Below are positions 12,141 through 22,934 of a DNA stretch of 64,000 nt, one piece after another. Location: assembly GCA_015680685.1 (NCBI GenBank), contig MNCI01025456.1, positions 742,591 through 806,590 on the forward strand. Direction: 5' to 3'. The position numbers and the translations under genes were made by a program. Within the stretch, counting starts at the first letter, position 1; the number at the start of each line of letters is the position of its first letter. The stretch comes from Gnetum montanum (taxonomy: Eukaryota > Streptophyta > Gnetopsida > Gnetales > Gnetaceae). The notes beneath the pieces were generated by a model. The model saw only the letters and a list, made by a program, of their open reading frames with translations. It did not search any database and was not told where the DNA came from.

Positions 12141-15100
12141 TTTCTTTTTTTTTTTTCTTTTTTTCTTTTTTTCTTTTTTGAGAAATGGTCAAGATAAATT
12201 AACAAAATCACAAAGAATGTACAAGCCAAACCACAGGAGTGTACAACAACCATTAAACGTGGTCGGTCCCTGAAGTCCTCAACCCAAGCCCGACCAACCC
12301 AAAAACCCAAAATGATCCACATGTTGGAAGATTGGCAGATCTCCTCATCCTAAAACCCCTATTTCCAGTAACAAAAAAGTGGCTCAAACAAAATTGGGAA
12401 GTGGGAGCCAAACAAACCCTCAAACCCCAAACCCTCCAATCTCCTATAGCATTTTTGGGAGACTAGTGCACTCAGTCTATACACTCTTGGTAGTGTATGG
12501 CCTGAAAAATCTCTCAATGTCTGTCAATGTCCACAAAGGTTGCAGCCTCCTAAAAGCTTTTAAAGTTTGCTTTCTTTCTAGCCTACTCAGCCTTGTTCCC
12601 ATTCCCATCTAGGTGTACCTTGGCCACACTGCATCGGATGTGTCAACACAATGCAAGCCAAGTAGTATTACAATTAAAGTCCAGCACAACATATGGCCAT
12701 CCTCCCTCCCGAAGCCATATTAGTGTGTTAGTCGCATGAGCTCTATCCAGCTGTTGCTGGAACTACGCAACCTTGATCCGTTCTCTATACCAGGTCTGCA
12801 TGGCCTCCCACTCCCATTCCCATCTTTGTTGCTCATCCTATTAAAGCTCCACCCTGATCTGCACATGCAGCTCATCAATGAGCACTACCCTGGCCGAATC
12901 TTCCTGCAAGTCCTGACACCTTCTGATCTCATTTTCTAGCTTTGTATGTTGCAATGTTGCCTAAGTAGCAACCTGCTTGAAGGTCTCCTCGTGCATGGTC
13001 CATCTTGCTGCCAAACAATCCTCTCTTCCACCCTAGCTCGCTCTATAGCCTCCTCGGCCACCTTCTGGATTTTATTCTAACAACAATGTTGAGTATCCTA
13101 GCCCCATCCCTCTGCATCGAACAACCCTTACTACCCTGCCTCCTCCATAGGCTTAGCCACCTACTGCACTGAATTCTACATTGCCATAGGGTCCAACCAC
13201 TGCACTATCCCCAACCTCGAAACCCCAGACCCCATCACCCTTCTCAAGTAAACAAAACAAGGAGCTGACCGTGACTCCTATGGCATGACCGACATCTTGG
13301 TCCTCTAGAGAGCCAAGATAAGACCTGAATGTTATCCTCTACATTGCCTCCAAAGCTCCACAAGAAAATATTGCGACAAATTAAGAACGATGCCAAACCT
13401 CAAGCAGCTCATAAAAGCAAAATATATTCCCAAGAGCTTAGATGAACTCCCCAAATGAACTAGAAATCTATCGATCAACACCGCTGCCTCTTGCCAAAGT
13501 TGCAGTAATGCTGACTTCAATACATGTCTACTTGCTGTTTTAGGCACTACCCTCTTGAAGAAACCTTTCACATGCTCAAAGCTATGTATAACTAGAAGAA
13601 TTATTTCCCCCTTCATCGGAACCCCCAACAACATCGCTAGAGTCGGCTCAATTAACTTGATCTTAATGCGCCAAAAGGTCATCTCATCCTTGGCCCAATT
13701 GGTGAAGAACACATCGTCTACCAGCATGAGGTCCCCTTCTAGCTTGGGCAGGAGCTTTGCCCATCCCACTTGTTCCACCAATTCCCATAACACTAAGTTT
13801 GCTTGGAAATCCACGCTTAAAGGCTCAAAGATCTATGATCAACCCATTGCAATCAAAGCTTCCCACCACAGTCTAACCCCAATAGTAGCCACCTACACAG
13901 GCTGAGGAGGACACTAGGCCCTAAAGATTAAATTGTTCCTTGTCTTCCACAAGGACCAAAGTACCGTTGTCTCTTTTGAGTCTCCATCCAGATTAATTGG
14001 TGATGGTATTGTGGCCACCTGCCAAGTGTCCAAGGCAAACAAGCATTGGTACACAAAATGATTTACCATCTCAGGCTCCTTCAGTCATAAGGGGCAAAGA
14101 CAATTAATGTTTAATCCTCTAGCCTTGAGGAGAGCCTACACCAAAAGCACAACATGTTTAATCAGCCAAACAAATACTTTCACTTTCTTTGGCATTCTAC
14201 CGCTCCAAATAGGCCTCCACCCTTGAATCAAGGGGTACTTAGTTTTAATAATATCTCTAGGTGATCTTCCTAATACTCCCTTTTGTATCGTATCTCTAGC
14301 GTGTCTACACATGGTCTGCCACACTGACAACCCCTGCATCCCAACCTCCCGCTATTGAAACCTTTGACGTAAAATGTGTATCCACTGTGTTGAACACTCC
14401 TCCAACTATAAGAATCTGTTAACCAAGCCATGATATTTCAATACCCCAAGTCCTCTTGCCTTCTTCGACTTTGCTACATTCTCCCAACACACAAGGTGCA
14501 ATCATTCCCCCCACCCTTAACCCTGACCAGACAAATCTTTAAATGATTTGATCAACTTTGAGGATGGTCTCCCTTAGGGGAGAAGCCATGAAAGAGTGAA
14601 ATGGACAATCACCATAACAATGGAGGAAGCCAAAATAATCCTTCATTTCCTTGGGAGGAAGTGATTGGTCCAATGTATGGTACGTTGCTGCAATTTCTAT
14701 AGCAAGAATGACCACATATGAGTTCTATGCCATGCAAACATTGGCATTCCTAGATACGAGTCTTGTTATGTGCCTAGTAGAATCCCCAGTATTTGGGAGA
14801 TCGTACCCCTAACCCAATCATCAGCATTCACGAAATGGACCGCCGAATTCGCTCTATTTATCTCAAGGCCCACCTCCTAGGCCATCTAATCAAGTGCTCA
14901 ATTAAGTGCAAGGGCCTATAGAACTGCCACTCATGAGAACAGGATAGTATCCTCAACATAATGCTCAACAAGGCATTCAACCGCTGCAACTTCCAAACAT
15001 CTTACACCTTCTGCCTTATAATATATCTGTAACATGTTCATGGTGAAAATGACTAGGAGTGGGGAGAGGGGATCCCCTTATCTAAGCCCCCAACCTAACT

Positions 15101-15692
15101 TAGCAAAACCCCAAAGTCTAACATCAATACCAAAGGAGTAGCTCCTCAAAGCCTACAATTGAATACAAAGATCCACAAACTTGGGATCAAACCTCTTGCA
15201 CAACATAATCTCCCTCATGCCTCCCAACTGACTATATCATATGCCTTCATGATATCCAGCTTGATGCACATCCCTAGGTAACCCATACTAAGCAATGAGT
15301 GTAGAATCTCTTGTAGCAATATAGCTTGGTCTTATAGGAAGCACCCTTCCACAAAACCCGTCTGATGCCCTCCAACCTTGGCATCATCAGGGACAAATGG
15401 CAAATGAGCATTTTCGTGAATCATTGAATCAAGGTATTACAAACCCCAATAGGGTGCAACTATGAGGGCACCATAGGATTAGTCACTTTTGGGACAAAAA
15501 CTATCCTCGAATAGTTAATCTCTCATCAAACCTATTGCCAATGTAGCATCTTGTTAAACGCATCTAGCATATTTTCCCCCAAGATATCCACAAACTCCAT
15601 AAACAATTCAATCAACCATCCATTCGGACCCAAAGCTTTGCTTGTTTTCATAGTCATCATTGCTTCTTCCAACTCCATCATCGTGAAGGGCT
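12141..15692 (-). mobile_element. 5'-truncated LINE (RT, zf-RVT, linker, coiled coil, J-like)
   Basis: Minus-strand LINE of the same family. It begins inside the start of RT (AMMTMKTSKALGPNG) near 15692 and continues through LKLDI-KAYD, a QG-LSP box, a YVEDT catalytic box near 14960-14940 and zf-RVT (WSGRMPKKVKVFVWLIKH, 14210-14150). Next come the conserved linker (13814-13332, the longest clean frame), a Glu-rich coiled coil (13260-12730) and a J-like end (12720-12450). The 3' tail is an A-rich run interrupted by G (plus-strand T/C tract, 12141-12179). Stops and shifts throughout. The target-site duplication is unclear. Confidence 0.82.
13332..13814 (-). pseudogene. LINE ORF2 linker domain, 160-codon open stretch
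   Basis: This is the longest uninterrupted piece of the LINE linker between zf-RVT and the coiled coil. Signature segments are LVLWELVEQVGWAKLLPKL, WAKDEMTFWRIK, GVPMKGEIILLV, LLQLWQEAAVLIDRFL and GIYFAFMSCLRFG. The same segments recur, degraded, at 24660-24970 (+), 41880-42200 (-), 52620-52790 (-) and 56640-56900 (-), so the region is a conserved part of the ORF2 protein and not a host gene. I do not recognise the fold. The first ATG is internal, so this is not a true start. Confidence 0.75.
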
Positions 15693-15822
15693 TGAATCTT
15701 TAGAAATTTAAAAGAGTTAATTTTTAACAATTTTAGTAGCGTTAGAAAGTTGGTAATTGATGTTTTTTTCCTTGTCAATGTGAATCTATTCTTGTAATTC
15801 ATGCATTCAGTTCAGCCTCTTC

Positions 15823-16480
15823 TTTTTTACAAAAAAAAGATTCAAGATTATATTACAGCCAAAAAATTTTTACAAAACAGGGGGGAAGGATACCCCCAAT
15901 AGAGGGGAGAGATACCCCCCAACAAATGCGACATAGAGCTAAGGTCACCCGCACACACCCTTGCCTCCCCCACTACATCCTTGGGTAGAAAACACATACA
16001 AATGAAAGTGGGACTTAGTGGGTGCATCATAGCTAAAAGATTAGCATTGTCAAAGCCAAAACCCAAAAAACCTTGGAAATCTAATACAAAAACCATGGTG
16101 CAAATGATACCACTAAACAATTAGATAGGATTGAGGAGTTTAATGCAAGTGCACTATGGCATCTCCTGCATATGGATGAGATCCAGAATATTCTGATAGG
16201 GCTCCAATTTGAAAAACGCTGGATCCTCCTAAAATTCCTTGTATCTCTACTCCCATTGGGCCTGCACCTTCCTGTTCATGAGCCTAGTCTTGTTAGGGTG
16301 AAGGCAACTAAACATACTCCTAATAAATATGTGTAACCCAAGCTAGGATGCGTTCTTGTTAACCCCCATAACGACATATGGGCATCTCCCCATCTGAAAC
16401 CAACGTCTAGCATTCAATTCATGTGCATCTGGAAAATTATATAGGATCCCCTAGAGCATTATAGATAGAATAGTATTTAG
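15823..16480 (-). mobile_element. 5'-truncated LINE 3' fragment (J-like end + 3' UTR)
   Basis: A second, shorter minus-strand copy lying just upstream of the 12141-15692 LINE. The coding part (about 16450-16140) reads RCPYVVMGVNKN, then HIFIRSMFSCLHPNK with the HPNK box at 16300-16289, then RYKEF followed by TAG, then NILDLIHMQEMP, which aligns across the J-like domain. About 300 bases of 3' UTR and a short T run (15823-15828 on plus) follow. The 5' limit is approximate. Confidence 0.7.
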
Positions 16481-16840
16481 CTTTGCCGATCTACAACTGG
16501 TAGATGGCCTCTCAGCCAAAAAAGGATAAAATGAGTATATTTGTGTTTAGTTGTATCTATTTAATTATCAGGTCATTGCGTAGTGTCAGTTTTAATAATC
16601 CTTCCATTCATAGGCAATTATCATATGGATTTAGCAAATATTATTTTGATATATATAATGATTATATAAAACATTATGTAACTATTAATCATTTCTCGTT
16701 GAAGTGCAGTATATGTAGAAATCAAACTAACAAAATAGGATTGAATGCACAGCATGAAAACTATGAATATAATAATTTCTGAACTTTTACAATAATTAAA
16801 CTTAATAATACATCATACTACAAGGATCCTTCTTTCTTAC

Positions 16841-16908
16841 CACAAATTTTTACCCTCAAGTACTTTACCAAGGGATCCATAAGCATTAGGTTCAATCTCT
16901 CTGTAACA
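16841..16908 (-). CDS. 2OG-Fe(II) dioxygenase, internal exon (fourth visible)
   Basis: A 68-bp exon encoding the peptide CYREIEPNAYGSLGKVLEG plus KNL and the first two bases of a Trp codon. It is bounded by an AG acceptor at 16909-16910 and a GTAAGA donor at 16840-16835 on the minus strand. The peptide matches the segment that follows HEAID in plant dioxygenases of the DIOX_N / 2OG-FeII_Oxy class, and the reading phase fits the preceding exon exactly (phase 0 in, two bases left over). The catalytic HxD...H domain would lie in later exons, which are not in the window, so the following intron is longer than 16.8 kb. Confidence 0.9.
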
Positions 16909-17028
16909 CTTGCACAATTGAAATCAAAAGCCAAAAAGGTTACAAAAGTGGTTAACGTATTCCAAATCCAAGTTCAGTTAAATAAAGTTCAATATAACTC
17001 AGAACCTTAATGTATCATTTTTTCTTAC

Positions 17029-17092
17029 ATCAATAGCTTCATGCAAATCAGGTGCTCCTTGTGTTATATTTTCTCCAAGTTTCTGATACCCT
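17029..17092 (-). CDS. 2OG-Fe(II) dioxygenase, internal exon (third visible)
   Basis: A 64-bp exon: one base completing an Arg codon, then GYQKLGENITQGAPDLHEAID. GYQ.lGENiT.G.PD.HEAID is a hallmark of the N-terminal half of a plant 2-oxoglutarate-dependent dioxygenase subfamily. Splice sites are AG at 17093-17094 and GTAAGA directly after GAT. The intron to the next exon is 120 bp and the intron before it is 179 bp. No stop or frameshift is present, which contrasts with every transposon frame around it. Confidence 0.93.
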
Positions 17093-17271
17093 CTGCCTTC
17101 AACAAAATTCAAAGCAACAACAATATAAATTGTACGTTCAGTTTTCTCTAATAAATGCCTGTTCTAGATTTTAAAAAAAAAACAAAACACTTAAATGACA
17201 ACATTCAGTCTAGTCAAAGAACACTGAATTGAATAACATAGAAGAGAACATTGATTAGCATTCCAGTGCAC

Positions 17272-17390
17272 CTATATCCAGTGGATGGACTAATCTTTAT
17301 TTTGTTCTTTTCTTCAAATGACAGATTGAAGAATTTTCGAGCCTTTTCTCGAACTTCTTTGACTATGTGATTAGGAACTTTGTGTCCTTT
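17272..17390 (-). CDS. 2OG-Fe(II) dioxygenase, internal exon (second visible)
   Basis: A 119-bp exon reading KGHKVPNHIVKEVREKARKF, then FNLSFEEKNKIK, then ISPSTGYR. This is the GHG...FF.LP.EEK...GYRGY block of the DIOX_N domain. The usual third residue of GHG is Lys here. Acceptor CTTGACAG precedes it and donor GTGCAC follows; the last two bases join the next exon to make Arg. It follows the 38339-38454 exon in phase 0, so the two are consecutive exons split by a 20.9-kb intron. Confidence 0.93.
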
Positions 17391-17395
17391 CTGTC

Positions 17396-17789
17396 AAGTG
17401 AATAAAAAGAGTAGACATCAAGGAAAAAATAGCCATTGGACTAACATAACAAATAAAGAGATTAATCTTACATCATCTTAATAATTTAATGTTTTGGATC
17501 TAACTACAATATTCAGGACTACTTGCAGCTCAAGCAGTGTTACCTGAGAACACTTCTTTGTATGTGATATATCATTTCATCGAGGTTTAATAATATGAAA
17601 ATATGGTCAATAGTAACCACCAACACAGAACAGGTTTAATAAGAAAATAAACTTTTTCATGGTTGTGGCATGTGAGATAAACAAGAGCTAACTGGCTATT
17701 ATTGAGACACAAATATACTCCTATTAAGAAAAGGAAGCATCATTTTGTCTACATATGCTTAAAACTAAGAATATAATGTGCTTGCTTGG
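17396..17789. other. Intronic DNA without recognised features
   Basis: AT-rich sequence between the exon at 17272-17390 and the LINE 5' fragment. I see no open frame or repeat worth naming. Confidence 0.5.
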
Positions 17790-18495
17790 TGTTGGGTAAG
17801 TTTTGATGATAAGTTGGCCATAGTCTATGTTGTGTAAGTCGAGGCAAGCCTTTGCCTCCTATAGTTTGGTTTCCTGAAGGCATACAATATCACAATCATT
17901 AGTGTGAACAATCTAGCGTAGGGTATTTCTTTTATAGGACATACCTTGTCCCCTACAATTCCACGATGGTAGCTTCATGTGTGACTAGTTGAGCGGTGCT
18001 AGTAGACCTCCCACAGGGTCGGCTGTAATCCCAAGTCAATACTCCTTTTTGTGTGCTTTTCCCGCACCAAACTTTCAAAGGCGTGGCCAGGGCGGTTCCC
18101 CATCAAGGACACGGGGGTGCAGCCAGAATCCTCAAATGGTGGGCAAGCCTCCTCGGGCTTTTGAGATCTTGTGCAACCCCAAACCACATTAACCCAATCA
18201 CCAAGAGGGGGGAGCATGATTCCAAGTACCATTGGCTCAACCAAGGGCTCAACTAGAGAAGAGCAGCGAGCCTATCTCGGCTGCAGTGGGGAGGCCCACC
18301 GTGGCAGGGAGGCCTATGGGGGAGAGGGCGGGGTGGTCCCAACAACCATCCTTTATGCCCAATAGCCATCCAACCACCACCAGCACCCAACTCATGTGCT
18401 TCAACTCACACCAACCTCACTCCCCCACCCCAAGCCCGACAATCAGGCTCATGGTGCCCATTTTTCCCACAAAGGGAGCAACAGCAACCTTGCAC

Positions 18496-18535
<40 letters not shown>

Positions 18536-19350
18536 NCTCCACTAGCTACTCAACCTCCAAATTTTCAAACTCTGCTCATAGTTGTTCCTCACTGCCAGAC
18601 AATTCAAGAACAACCTCCTTGATTAAGTCCTTCGAGGATAAGGTCCACCACACATAGAAACAGGCAAAACCCATCAGCTCCATTGTCTATGTCACCTTAT
18701 CGAAAGCAATGAAATCGCCAAAAAAACCTACAATATGCTTGAGGAAATCTAAGTTCCACATCTCCCACAAGATCTTGAACACACAAACCCACAATGGGGC
18801 ACAAGCAAACAGGTCCGGCTCTCGATGTGCCCCTGGCTGCCAAGGGGTTAGAGCGAGCCCTCTGGCACTGTAGAACCACGGCCTCACTTGGAGGACTATG
18901 TCATGGTCTTCCATCGTCTAAAAAATAAATAGGAGTAGTTCCTCCGATAGGCTCCCCACGTCCACCGCTCCTACTCCCCACACTTCCTTCGTCCACTGCC
19001 GAATAAGGTCCATCCGGGGGTGGGCGCCAGAGGAGATGAAACATCCTATTAGACTATGCTCCATCATCCTCACCCCCTCCACTGGTGGCCCACTAACCCA
19101 AAGGTGCATGACGCCATCCGAATTGGAGCATTCCTCAATGTCCCCATTCCTTACCTCACAGCGCCCCCTGACACATCCCTCCGTAGTGGTCCCTGCAGGG
19201 CCAATCGCTTGCAGGCCAAGCAACGTGCCATTGGCATGCATACAGTGCCCATTCCCATCACTCACACTGTACCCCTTTCCATCGCTCACACCCACACCGC
19301 TCACACTGCTCGCACCCACACCACTCGCACCCATACTCCAAATGCCCCAA
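17790..19350 (-). mobile_element. LINE 5' fragment: ORF1 plus endonuclease N terminus
   Basis: Minus-strand LINE piece containing most of ORF1 (19334-18000) and the start of ORF2. ORF1 has a Gly/Ser-rich N-terminal tail, then DUF4283 (MMEHSLIGCFISSG, SLSEELLLFIF, a TAG at 18920-18918, then LQVRPWFYSARGLALTPW and VGFFGDFIAFDKV). The same frame resumes after the stop. A 39-base C run with one N (18497-18536) interrupts the part beyond it. ORF2 begins at 17978 with SWNCRGQG and CLQETKL, the first two catalytic blocks of the APE endonuclease, then homology stops near 17790. A 5' piece without a 3' end is not what normal 5' truncation produces. Confidence 0.85.
18497..18536. repeat. C39 homopolymer ending in N
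   Basis: A run of 39 C (18497-18535) followed by an unresolved base inside the LINE ORF1 fragment. Similar runs occur at 1707-1734, 5795-5827 and 57799-57824, all within minus-strand LINE copies, so the coding strand carries G runs. Length is probably unreliable. Confidence 0.85.
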
Positions 19351-19432
19351 ATTATCTCTCACTTCTAATGTGAGACATGGGATTATGTTGGGACTTTTTG
19401 ATCTTGAATTGTCACTTCTATTTTACCACTAT

Positions 19433-19723
19433 TTATGCTATTGTTGTAATTGCATTCCCATATTCTATCTTACTTATGCTAATTTTTAAGCCTTTTAATT
19501 CTAGAGTATGTCTCCACTTTTCCATTTTAAAAGCAATAATTTCTAGAGTTGTATCCACCACCAACACAATATCATATGCAAATAGCATACACCAAGGGAT
19601 TTTATCTCGTATTTCCTTTGTTAATTCATTCATAATAATGGTAAATAAGTATAAAGTATCCAGGTCGATCACAGATAAGCAAAAAATTCTATGAGAAAAA
19701 GAATGTGGCTTAGATTTCAACAT
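19433..19723 (-). pseudogene. RTE-type non-LTR reverse transcriptase fragment
   Basis: A 96-codon minus-strand frame matching the palm domain of RTE-clade reverse transcriptases common in plants: LYLFTIIMNELTKEI, then IPWCMLFAYDIVLV (normally FADDIVLV, so a catalytic Asp is changed to Tyr), then KMEKWRHTLELKGLKIS and SKIEY. The QGSALSP block just upstream is scrambled. Clearly a different clade from the L1-like LINEs of the window. Short, 5'-truncated and dead. No tail or target duplication was identified. Confidence 0.8.
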
Positions 19724-19739
19724 TCAACAAGCGGAGATT

Positions 19740-20298
19740 TGACATTAAGGTCAAGGCTACGGAGAAGATCCTTAAGGCAAAGGAGGATTTGTTGTTGCAG
19801 CAGGATGCAAAATGAAAAAGACAAAGAAAACAAAATAAAGCCCACCAAAAAACCAAGGAAATGGCACAACTGTTGGGTGAGTTGTCCATAGTTGCTCAGT
19901 ATGCTGATAAGCTTCTTAACGTTATTTCTTAAAATAATCTAAGAATCCCAGATCCTCCTCTCACCATGGATAGAGTTGTATTAGGATAGGTAACCGCTAC
20001 CAAACTGAAATCCATGGTTCTTCCTTCTTCCTCCTCAAGTCCCTCTTCTTCCATGATTGAAACCACCCTTGTTTTGAAGCAAATGTCTGAGCATCCTTCA
20101 CAAACCTCAGAGAAAACAAATATATCCATGGTTCTCCCTTCTTCCTCCTCAAGTCCCTCTTCTTCCATGATTGAAACCACCATTGTTTTGAAGCAAATGT
20201 CTGAGCATCCTTCACGGACCTCAGAGAAAACAAATATTAAAGATGATCCGGCCCTTCGTGAGTTTGATGATGTATCAAATTTTGAGCTTTTCAAATAG
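19740..20298 (+). pseudogene. Unrecognised coiled-coil-like pseudogene with duplicated Ser-rich unit
   Basis: Part of the plus strand reads as a Lys/Glu/Gln-rich helix (ATEKILKAKEDLLLQQ, then KTKEMAQLLGELS) broken by stops. It is followed by an open 94-codon segment (20014-20298) containing a 38-residue unit twice (VLPSSSSSPSSSMIETT, LKQMSEHPS, SEKTN) and ending DDVSNFELFK. The two DNA units (20011-20124 and 20125-20238) are nearly identical. I do not recognise the source protein; it could be a retro-copied or transposon-captured host gene piece. The function is unknown. Confidence 0.45.
20011..20238 (+). repeat. 114-bp in-frame tandem duplication
   Basis: Two adjacent 114-bp units, each starting TCCATGGTTCT, differ at only a few bases and keep the reading frame (38 codons each). 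Confidence 0.9.
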
Positions 20299-20740
20299 TA
20301 ATAAAACCTTGTTTGCAAAATGATGATTTATTGAAGCTATGTGGCTTCATATTTAGATTCTGTCTTAATTGTTTTGTTATTTGATATCTTCATTATAAAA
20401 TCATCTATGAAATATTTCCTGTTAGGTTTCTCATCACTGTTTTCTTCTTGCCATTTAAAGGAATCCATTAAACCGTGGAGATGTGATCAAGGTATAATAA
20501 TGAAAAGCAGAATAATTAAAGCGTCAATGTCAAAGTATTATATAAAAACAAAGTTCATAGCTTCACTCTGAAGAGAAATAGTTTTATATTCTCACAGATG
20601 GCCCATATAAAATGAAATTGAATTTGTTTAAAAGGATAAAAGAATCATTACATTGGGCATTTAAAACTTCTCAACAACTATGGAGCAAAATAAATTTCTT
20701 CGAACCTTGTGAAACATTCCCAGGGAAGTAAGGTGAACTT

Positions 20741-22929
20741 TGTAACACCTCATGTTCCTAACCCTTGGTTTATGCTTAATCATCTCTTGTTAATCTTTGG
20801 ATCAGCTTTTGTCTTTTGCTAATTTGTAGATGTTTCTTGTGGAATCGATTCCATGATCTTCCTACTATTTTATTTCTGATCAATTATTTTAGAATCTTTA
20901 ATGAATCTTTTATTAAAGCTTGTCTTTTTATAAAATGTAAATTCTTTTCATAAATATTCTTATTTTAAATTCTCACTTTGGGAAACATCTTGTATTTTTT
21001 TTTTTTATAAAATTGGCATTTATTCAACTTTTTGGATTTATATTTGGAAATTACTAATGTCTTGGCATTTTCTTGCTAAGAATAGGTTGATAGGATGATA
21101 GCATATGCTATAAACTAGCAATTAGATATTTTGAGAAAAAATTTTATCGTTTTATATATCTTACTCAAGCTTTATTCTATTTCTTGCTCAAGTGGACTTG
21201 GACTTTCTATTGTACACCAAACACTTATCTAGATTTGCCTAATTATTATAGAATTTATCTATTGGATATACTATTGTGCACTAATGTTTCTACATTGGAT
21301 TGATAAACTCTAGAATTGTGTATAGTTACATGCATTCTTTGTCCATTCTTATCAAACAAGCTCTTTCGTTGGTGATCTTGATTTGGTCTTGGTGTTCCAA
21401 CAAATCGAACCTTGTGTATTGCAGGTCTCTTGATTTGTAAAGGTAGAGCAACTAGTCCAAGCTTTGTCTCCTTGTTCCAATTTCAAAGTATCAATTGTTG
21501 TTTCATGATTACTAGCTTTGACCTATTGTCCTTGGAATCCTTGGTGAATGTTGTTCTCTTGTTGGTCTCTGCTGGCTATTTTGACCCATTTTCCACTCGA
21601 ATAGGACATCTTTGATGTTAGGGAGATGCCTTTCCCAGGTGTTAGGAGTTGCAAAAAGATGGCTATCTAATTGGCAAGACATCTACCTCTCAAGGAAAGA
21701 TGTCTAATCTCAAGCTCAGAACCTCGATATATGCTCAAATAGATCCACATTGACCCCAAAACACCCTGAACTCATCAAAACACATCCAAACACACCCAAG
21801 CTCAAGAAAAACACACCAAAATGGTTAGGAAAGTTACACCATCATTGTGGTTGACTTGTGGATGTCAATTCTTGCCCAATTCATGACCTCCAATGTCTTA
21901 GTCCGACCTTTTGATGGTGCATTCAACAAGATCAATAGGTAGGCATTGTGGAGAGTTTAGGTTGGCCTCTAAAACTTGCTCCATGTTGCCTATGATTGTA
22001 CTATAGGTAGCCTACTATGAGTGTCAATGAGTAGGCATTGTACAGAGTATGGTTGGTTGCCATACTTAACCCACATCACCTATAATTGCAAGTAGGCTAT
22101 GACAATAGGCAAGCATCATGAGGAAACCTTTTAGCTAATCAATGTCAACTCACATCAATTGTGATTGTCATGTGGTCGGTTTCTTGATGCAACACAATAG
22201 GGATAAGTGATCCACATGGGTTTGTTTCCAGTGGTGTTTCATCCAAGATAAGGTGAGATTTGGTCAATTAATCCTTGAGGAGGGTCATTGACAACATCCA
22301 AAATAGGTGAGATCTTTGTGGACCAATAGTCCTTGTAGATGATCAATTTCTAGTGCATTCTTGCTTTACCTATTTCTTGATATTTTGTGAATATCATGGG
22401 TTTGGTTATGGTTCTTGGCTTCTAATCTCATGGATCTTGAGATGGTTTCTTGTGCAACATGTGACCCATCCTAAAGCTTGTCATAAGTGCACCAAGGTCA
22501 TTGGCTCTACTATAAGGTTTCTAATCCTCCTTGCATGTTTGTATGCAGATTCAGGTGGCAGGAGCTAAGAGCCTAATGGTGATGGAGCAGGAGAAATGGA
22601 GTTTCTTTCTTGTTTTCAGATTTTGTCTCCTTTGAGATTTATGTTATAATGAGCATGATGTATTTGAACCTATGTATTGATGAATATTATCGACTCTTAT
22701 TAAGTTTATGGAATTGCCAAGTTATGAACTTTGATTTATGGTTATAGAATTAATATTTTAAGTACTCTAATGTGTATTTCAATTTTCCTATGCACTTTGG
22801 TTAAGATGTATAATGCTTATGGTAGTTGTTTTCCTTTAGTTATAAGCATTATGACACCACATGCCCAAGTAATAACTTATTGGTGATTTAAACTTGGATT
22901 ATGTTAAGTTTAAATTTTGGGGTGTGACA
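20741..22929. mobile_element. Putative 2.2-kb solo LTR
   Basis: The stretch starts TGTAACACCTC and ends GGGGTGTGACA, giving inverted TG...CA termini typical of plant Gypsy LTRs. Flanking pentamers are AACTT (20736-20740) and AAATT (22930-22934), one mismatch apart, consistent with an old 5-bp target duplication. No coding domain, PBS or PPT is present. Inside, two loosely similar stretches near 21925 and 22025 (both with GTAGGCATTGT) suggest internal duplication. Reading it as a solo LTR formed by LTR-LTR recombination is inference; a small non-autonomous element is possible. Confidence 0.6.
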
Positions 22930-22934
22930 AAATT

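Noticed and set aside
18232-18657. 141-codon plus-strand ORF with poly-Pro
   Set aside because: Antisense shadow of LINE ORF1 across a C39 run.
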